A stretch of 64,000 nucleotides of DNA. Source: Latrodectus hesperus. Its lineage: Eukaryota > Arthropoda > Arachnida > Araneae > Theridiidae. The DNA lies in the NCBI GenBank assembly GCA_037975125.1, contig CM075857.1, positions 86,624,699 through 86,688,698 of the forward strand. The letters are read 5' to 3'. Position 1 is the stretch's first letter, and the number at the start of each line of letters is the position of its first letter. This document shows, piece by piece, positions 54,261 through 64,000 of this stretch. Made by a program: the position numbers and the translations under genes. The notes under the pieces are model-generated. The model was not told the DNA's origin, ran no database searches, and was given only the letters and a program-made list of their open reading frames with translations.

Positions 54261-54902
54261 TTTTATATGCTGAAAGCTTTAAGCAAGTGTTACTGATTCG
54301 ACGGCAAAATTTTTATGATTCTTTATTTTTTTTTCTTTTTATCTTCAAGTCGTACGATTTTTTTTTTAAATTCTCATTTTTTTTGCCTCGTTAGTATTTC
54401 TTTCAAGTAATATTTTAATCCTGACAGAAACGTTCTCTTTTAAATCATTAAGATCATTTTAATGATTTCAGGAAAAATTTATTTCTTTTCTTTAGTTTAC
54501 TTTCGTTAAAAAAATGTTCACTAGTAATTCACTGACAACAGCAGAAAATTCTTAAATAATTTAAATGAAAAAGAATCTTATTTCTTTTAGCATGCTTAGA
54601 TTTGAAAAAATATAGATGAATAATAAAATTTGTGCATATTTATTTGCTCATTGTGCAAGGAATTTAGAAATTAAATCTTTCTGTTACATTTATCAAAAAT
54701 TTTAATTGTTTCAAATAAGCTTTTGTTTGTTTTCTGTCAACTAAAACGTAAATCGCAAAAATAAAACAGAAACATGATAATTTTGAAAATAATACATAAA
54801 AGAATACATTTACTCTAAATTTATTTCATAAATGTAATAATTATTTCTCAGGAATTATTGTTAAAAAACCATAAATATTTTTTACTTATAAGTATTTTTT
54901 AA

Positions 54903-54915
54903 TGACACACACACA

Positions 54916-54999
<84 letters not shown>
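54903..54999. repeat. (CA)n-(TA)n-(CA)n microsatellite
   Basis: GACACACACACAC is followed by about 72 bp of TA (54920-54992) and then ACACACAT. Confidence 0.9.
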
Positions 55000-55000
<1 letters not shown>

Positions 55001-55554
55001 CATGTCTCGTCGTATTTCCTCCCATTCTACAAAAACAACATTCCGAAAATAAAATTGGAAAGTATTTTAAGATATTTCCTATATTTGAGCAAAATATGTG
55101 CATAAATCAATGCTGAGACAAGGAAAATTTAGAAATTGTTATGGAAATAACGTCTAATTGTGCCTAAAGGGCAAAGTCTCAGCACATCATTAGTTAAATT
55201 ATCTAAAATGCATTTAATATAATGAGATTAGTCATTAATTTCACAATCAAGGTGATCAATATTTCATCGTTTTGTTATTAGTACTGAAATCTTAAATGTT
55301 TATTATAATAAAAGCAAATTTTCTTTTTAATTTTTATGGAAATTTTGTCAAGACATTTTCTTTTCTAAAATTTTATTTATATATAATTGCCAATTAAACT
55401 TTTCTAAAATACCAATGGAAATGCATTTTTAAAGTAATAACGTGCATACCGTATTTAAAATATTTAAATATATTTTCTGTATTAAATTCGGAATAGATTA
55501 CTGAGTTTTTAATATTTGTTATTCACTTAATTTTTTATATCTATAAAATACTTA

Positions 55555-58775
<3,221 letters not shown>

Positions 58776-58779
58776 TGGT

Positions 58780-59510
58780 CGACGTATTCTCTTTAGTATA
58801 TTATAACTGTTCTTCCTGGAGTATTTTCCCTTTGTGCTTCAATTTCAAAAGAGTCGCATTTCAATTCTGGAAATTTGTTTTGAAAGAAGTTTAATGCATC
58901 AGTGAAATCCTACCCTATGATGCTGAATGACAACTTAATACTGGAAATCCCCTCGAAATTCGTCGCTGACATCATGTAAAAGATAACTTTCCTTCTCTTC
59001 CAATTGAATCCTCCAAGCCCTCAAGATAAGAAATAATAACGAGTCAGGAAAATGAAAAAAAAAGGATCGCTAGTGAGCCGTAAGTACTGCCTCGTTCTTT
59101 CTCAATGAAGCAAAGAAGAAATGAATCCGTTTCAGAAATGCGACTGTCTATTCGGGATGCAGATCGTTTGAGGCAGGGTTGGGAGCTTTTCAAAAAGAAC
59201 AGCAATTGAGAAACTGGATTCAGAATTCCGTGAAGTGAAGATTTGGAGCAACTGCGTCTTTTATTCAGAACTAACTTTGAGAGTTTCTTGGAGTGTGCTA
59301 TAAATCATCAATGTTCTTAACGGAAAATGGTGGAAACTGTGCCGAAGTATGAACTCCTCGAGAGACCTATGTTTGAAAATTTAATTTATGGCTCAGGAAT
59401 TTATTACTGCCTTGGGATGCCTGGTGATGCTCGTGTCGCTGGGTTTACTTTCGCGTTATGTTTTTGAGCTGTCGTTAAAAGCATTTGCTGCGTTGTACTC
59501 ATAGCAATGG
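58780..59510. other. GC-richer island upstream of miR-133
   Basis: This stretch is clearly less AT-rich than its flanks and lacks long homopolymers. It contains GC-containing words such as GCATTTCAATTCTGG, CGAAATTCGTCGCTG and GGCAGGGTTGGGAG, and a CAACTG E-box near 59252. Apart from the 38-codon frame at its right end I find no recognisable coding region. It lies about 1.1-1.9 kb before the miR-133 hairpin, so a promoter, enhancer or 5' exon of the primary transcript is plausible; that role is inference. Confidence 0.45.
59388..59504 (+). CDS. possible small ORF, single-pass membrane micropeptide
   Basis: This is a 38-codon ATG-to-TAG frame inside the GC-richer island upstream of miR-133. 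The peptide has a short polar start (MAQE), a hydrophobic stretch of about 18 residues at positions 5-22 (FITALGCLVMLVSLGLL), then Arg-Tyr and a further mixed hydrophobic tail ending LYS. Length and layout resemble arthropod single-helix micropeptides such as the sarcolamban class, but I see no sequence match strong enough to name it. The start context is weak (TTT before ATG, G at +4). A frame this short can arise by chance. Confidence 0.25.
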   Translation: MAQEFITALGCLVMLVSLGLLSRYVFELSLKAFAALYS

Positions 59511-59927
59511 TCTCCAAGAAAACAAAGAACTTTTATACTCAATTCACGTTATGGTTATTATTCCAAATTAACACAATGTAGAATGAAATTTATTTTAAAA
59601 GCTTATTGAACTCTTGTTATTTTACAAAATTTTGGAAATTTGCAATTTTCAGTATATTTGCTTAGTATCGCAATAATAGTTTCCATTATAAATATTTTAT
59701 ATTTTAAAACATTATTTAAAAATAAAATTAATCTCATCTATTCTTTTATAAGTCCGTTGCAATAATCATATCATAACAAGTATTAATTAAAACTTTTATT
59801 TTTACGTATGTAGAACAAATGTAACTATTAGGTAGTTTGGAAAAAAATTATGTAAGACAAATTCATAAATTATTTCTAATTTGATTATATATAGTATTTA
59901 AAATTTTTTGAGAGTTCCTATTCTAAC

Positions 59928-60531
59928 AGTATTTTAATTTTTTCTTTCAATTATTTTAAGTTAGTTATTATAAATTTTTAGTTTTATTTTTCTTTTTTTG
60001 GATTTGCATTGTGCAAAAATACCATATAATAAATAACCCAGATATAATTAAACTTAGCTGAAATGTAAAATATATAAACACAAGATTATTTTTATTGAAA
60101 TAATGATCTTCTCTCAACGGTATTTTTTTTAAATAGAATGATAAATTAAACATGAATATCCGCTTCAATGTTGATTTCATACCATTCCATTCTAAAAATG
60201 ACATTTTTGAGAAATTGTTAGGACAAAATTTTTGAAGATTGTAATTTTAAAAATATTTTAATATTTTTCTTCGAATTATTTTAAGTTAGCTATAAATAAT
60301 TTTTTATATTCCTTTTTAATTCATCCTTTTTTTTGATTTGCGTTAAGCAAAATCACTATATAATAAATTAATTAAATGTAATAAAACTCAGAAAAAAATG
60401 TAAAATATACAGAAGATTATTTCTATAATAAAATTTGATCTGTTTCTCAACGGTAATTTTTAAAATCGAATCAAACATGAATCTCCGGTTCAAAATTGAT
60501 TTTATACCGTTTCATGCTAAAACGACATTTT
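59928..60531. repeat. diverged tandem duplication just upstream of miR-133
   Basis: Two direct copies, 59928-60207 and 60251-60531, are each about 280 bp and offset by about 323 bp. Shared landmarks in the same order are ATTATTTTAAGTTAG, GATTTGC, ATATAATAAAT, ATGTAAAATATA, AGATTATTT, CTCAACGGTA, AAACATGAAT, TGATTT.ATACC and GACATTTT. Many substitutions and small indels separate them, so the duplication is old. It ends about 100 bp before the miR-133 hairpin. Neither copy has a convincing ORF. Confidence 0.85.
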
Positions 60532-60628
60532 AATTATTTTTCCATGATAAACATTCATTACTTTTTCAGGATATGTAATTAATAGGTTGGTCAAAAGAGA
60601 AGAATGGAGAAAATTCTCATGAAAGGGT

Positions 60629-60725
60629 TAAATGCTTAGTGCTACGCTTTAGTTGGTTGACATTGGACCGAATTGTAGAATCTGATAGCAATTGGTCCCC
60701 TTCAACCAGCTGTAGTTAGCATTCT
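60629..60725 (+). ncRNA. mir-133: microRNA precursor hairpin, miR-133 family
   Basis: The 3' arm at 60692-60713 carries the 22-nt mature miR-133 sequence known from flies to vertebrates; it begins TTGGTCCCC and continues through TTCAACCAGC to TGT. The seed (TGGTCCC) is 60693-60699. The segment folds: GGTTGA (60655-60660) pairs with TCAACC, GGACC (60665-60669) pairs with GGTCC, and AATTG (60671-60675) pairs with CAATT. Between the first two helices is a small internal loop, there is a one-base bulge at G60670, and the terminal loop is 13 nt (60676-60688). The stem continues outward, with AATGCT (60631-60636) opposite AGCATT (60718-60723). Known of the family: miR-133 is made from a Pol II primary transcript by Drosha and Dicer, acts in muscle, and is often linked to miR-1. 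No miR-1 was seen in this window. The primary transcript boundaries are not visible; the strand is fixed by the arm that carries the mature sequence. Confidence 0.93.
60692..60713 (+). ncRNA. mir-133: mature miR-133-3p
   Basis: These 22 nt read as the mature guide strand of miR-133, seed TGGTCCC at positions 2-8. It ends in CAGCTGT, which includes a CAGCTG E-box-like hexamer at DNA level. The opposite arm (about 60650-60671, starting near TTAGTTGGTTGACATT) would give the 5p strand. Exact ends cannot be fixed without small-RNA reads. Confidence 0.9.
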
Positions 60726-60799
60726 GTTCGTTATATGTACTGATTCACTATGACAACCAATCAAGTTGGGAATGAAATATGAGAATTTTCATGCAATAT

Positions 60800-62010
<1,211 letters not shown>

Positions 62011-62014
62011 TGCA

Positions 62015-62480
62015 ATGTTGTTGTTGTTGGCTTATAATCTTTAAAGATCTGACATTTGTCAGATCAACACCATTAAATTGTCGACAGTTAAAAAGTCAAT
62101 GACTAGCAAGGGAGTTGAGGATAAATCCCAGGAAAGTCGAACGCAATCCAGAATATGTTTCAGTGTAGCTGGATGTTCACAGCATTTTTTACAAGTGGAA
62201 TAAAGTTTTGTACCACGTTCAAACGATAAACATTTTTGATGTCGACTTGAGAATCTGGCCAAGGCAGTCTGAGATTATCAGTCACATTTTGTTTCCAGAA
62301 GAGTTCCAGGAGATGTTCCAGAGTACCATTGGTGTGTTGGTGGAATTTGCCAGATTGAATGTAGTCTAGATTTTTCATTAGAGTAAAGTTCCTGATATGT
62401 AAGTGATGAATCAGTGGGGGTATCTTCCTCACTGCCCTCTTTGGCCAGTTGATCTGTGGTCTCATTCACCAGGTTTAAAT
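62015..62480 (-). pseudogene. LINE retrotransposon 3' end: C-terminal RNase H region
   Basis: One minus-strand frame runs from about 62480 down to the stop at 62059. It begins at NETTDQLAKEGSEED, which carries the last catalytic Asp of the RNase H fold, and continues through SSLTYQELYS, IWQIPPTHQWYSG, QTALARFSSRHQKCLSFERG and HILDCVRLSWDL to the terminus DNLMVLI. This matches the RNase H tail of non-LTR elements common in spider genomes. Two consecutive stop codons (62275-62280) interrupt an otherwise continuous frame. Everything 5' of the RNase H tail is missing, as expected for 5'-truncated LINE insertions. On the minus strand the copy ends in a CAA-type tail (62019-62032). The element is dead. 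Confidence 0.82.
62046..62065 (-). other. stem-loop overlapping the LINE stop codon
   Basis: This is a perfect 8-bp inverted repeat, GATCTGAC and GTCAGATC, around a 4-nt loop. On the minus strand it spans the terminal stop codon of the RNase H frame and the start of its 3' UTR. A stem this close to the 3' end could be part of the RNA structure used in reverse transcription; that role is inference. Confidence 0.6.
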
Positions 62481-62489
62481 ATTTGCAAG

Positions 62490-63830
62490 ACATGCTAAAT
62501 CTGCATAAGCCTGTTAAATCTTTTTCTCTGAAATTGTTTTTAAAATTTATGAGAGACAATGTAAATACGACTGTAACTATATTTAGTTTTTAAAAAATTA
62601 TTCATAAAAGAAATTGCACAATTTTTTAATATAGCAATTTATTGCTGTAAATGTATTATTTTGACGCTGTTTGATCTTGAATTTTTTAGGAATTGAAGCT
62701 TCAAAAAGATTATTGGTATTTGTTCATAATGAGAATAAATTTTTATTAAAACTTGAATATTGTTACACCTTTTGAAATTCACCAGAATCATAAAATAATA
62801 TGTATTTTATATACACATATATGTAAATTAAAATATAAACTGAAATAATCTCCACTACTTTTTGATTTAAAAATTATAAATATTTTAATTATTAATATAA
62901 TAATTTTATGTGGTTCATGTAAGACATATAATTTATTGTTTATTAGAAAATACAGTTTCTGTTATATAAAAATGCAGCTTTTTTTAAATTTCGTTGAATA
63001 TGAATGTGTCAATAGATTCTAGCATGACAATATTATTGTATTATAGATTTATAGTGACATAATACACATTTTTTTCTAAAAATTTGCCCGAAAATATTAC
63101 GCAATAAAATCTGAAAATCAAAAAAAAATCTTAATTAAATATAAATGTGTTTTAAAATAAATGTGTTTTTCTTTAAATAAATAAATGTGTTTTAATTTTT
63201 TTGATAAACTTTATGTTATAAGAAATATTTATATAACGGCAATGTTTATAAAATTGTATGGTATACAAAACACGCCTGCATTTTACGGGGTGAATTTTAA
63301 TTAAGTTATAAATTTTCTAAAGTTCTGTGTAAGTTTTTTCAATACTTATTTTTAGCCTGGTAAAATATCTTTGAGGTATTGATTAAGTACTATTTATGCG
63401 ACATGAATAATTGAAGAAAATAAATATTTTCATTTTCTATTAATTAACTTACATATTATATGTTATAATCTAAATCATATAATTAATTTAGTTCTATTTC
63501 ATTAATGGTTTGTTCAGTTAATTATTAACTCTATTTTTTATTGATAACTCTATATTTATTGTCTCTGAAATAAATATTTTTATTTTCTTATGAATTTCTA
63601 AGAAAGTTAAAGACATTATGAAATTTAGTACCCGTATTATTTTAAAGTTTCAGTTATATATACGATTAACAAATTTACTAAAATTATTGAAAATAGGAAA
63701 GCATTTAAAATTAAATTATTTCAAGAATATTTTTGAATAGAATAAATTTATTCACTATGAAATATAATTTACTGAATTCGAATTTTTATTTTAAATTAGT
63801 TAGTGAATAATTAAAGAACTTTCTATATGC
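62490..63830. other. AT-rich non-coding stretch
   Basis: Contains a small ATAAATGTGTTTT repeat (three copies at about 63141-63193); otherwise nothing recognised. Confidence 0.6.
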
Positions 63831-63889
63831 TAACTACACTGTTACAGCATGCATTAGCGGAGGTGAGATATGCAAATGCTTAGAATTTA

Positions 63890-63975
63890 AGCGCAAACGC
63901 ACATCGCGCACACCTGTGGTGTCACTTCAAAACACTATTTAAGGCTTGGAGATTTCGATGATTTCCAGTTCTGCA
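63890..63975 (+). promoter_or_regulatory. possible TATA/initiator core promoter with E-box
   Basis: TATTTAAG at 63936-63943 is followed 31 bp later by TCCAGTT (63964-63970), close to the arthropod initiator TCAGT, with the A at 63967. Upstream are an E-box inside a near-palindrome (CACACCTGTGGTGTC, about 63909-63923) and an ATGCAAAT octamer (about 63873-63880). CTATTTAAGG is one mismatch from an SRF CArG box. The local sequence is GC-richer than its surroundings. The putative transcript would start at the window edge, so no gene can be tied to it. Confidence 0.35.
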
Positions 63976-64000
63976 ATTATGTTTTTCTTGTAGTTTTTTC

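Noticed and set aside
59968..60204. 78-codon minus frame
   Set aside because: It lies in the first unit of the tandem duplication and is not conserved in the second unit.
62160..62465. 101-codon minus frame inside the LINE RNase H region
   Set aside because: It is a shadow of the real RNase H frame, which runs in a different frame with recognisable motifs.

Overview
This is AT-rich animal nuclear DNA with no intact conventional protein-coding gene that I can recognise. The transposon relics point to a chelicerate, most likely an araneoid (orb-weaver-type) spider. They are a Tc1-family transposase and an RNase-H-bearing LINE tail of kinds I associate with spider genomes, a mariner relic and a YADD LINE fragment. 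The species call is inference from repeat families, not proof. About a dozen long (TA)n microsatellites, one nearly 300 bp of uninterrupted TA, produce all the open frames that read Tyr-Ile-Tyr-Ile.

The one functional gene I identify with confidence is a microRNA. A plus-strand hairpin at about 60629-60725 carries, on its 3' arm (60692-60713), the 22-nt mature sequence of miR-133, the conserved muscle microRNA. I searched by eye for its usual partner miR-1 and did not find it, so it may lie outside the window or be missing here. About 100 bp before the hairpin sits a diverged tandem duplication of about 280 bp (59928-60207 and 60251-60531). Upstream of that is a GC-richer island (58780-59510) holding a 38-codon ORF for a possible single-pass membrane micropeptide (59388-59504).

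Layout: 1-34 kb is AT-rich intergenic or intronic DNA. It is broken by GC-richer islands at about 1.1-1.9, 5.0-5.5, 8.5-8.8, 10.2-10.7, 11.55-11.8, 13.4-14.0, 22.0-22.7, 24.5-25.1 and 26.3-26.9 kb, by TA microsatellites, and by inverted repeats. 34.8-46 kb holds another island (34.8-35.3 kb) and most of the transposon relics: mariner (about 35.95-36.48 kb, +), a retroelement 3'-end-like piece (37.49-37.77 kb, -), Tc1 (39.64-40.37 kb, -) and a 5'-truncated LINE reverse transcriptase (44.94-45.87 kb, +). 46-58 kb is again AT-rich, with microsatellites, a second diverged tandem duplication (52407-52766) and an island at 53.8-54.3 kb. 58.8-64 kb holds the miR-133 locus, a LINE RNase H tail (62.0-62.5 kb, -) and a TATA/initiator-like element at the right edge (63936-63968).

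The picture I infer is a large regulatory neighbourhood or long primary-transcript region of a muscle microRNA, diluted by microsatellites and dead transposons. The islands could be enhancers or unrecognised exons; sequence alone does not decide. A second theme is foldback DNA. Several exact inverted duplications are present, two of them inside transposon relics where they interrupt an otherwise readable family sequence, and two TA microsatellites sit at the centre of roughly 350-bp palindromes.
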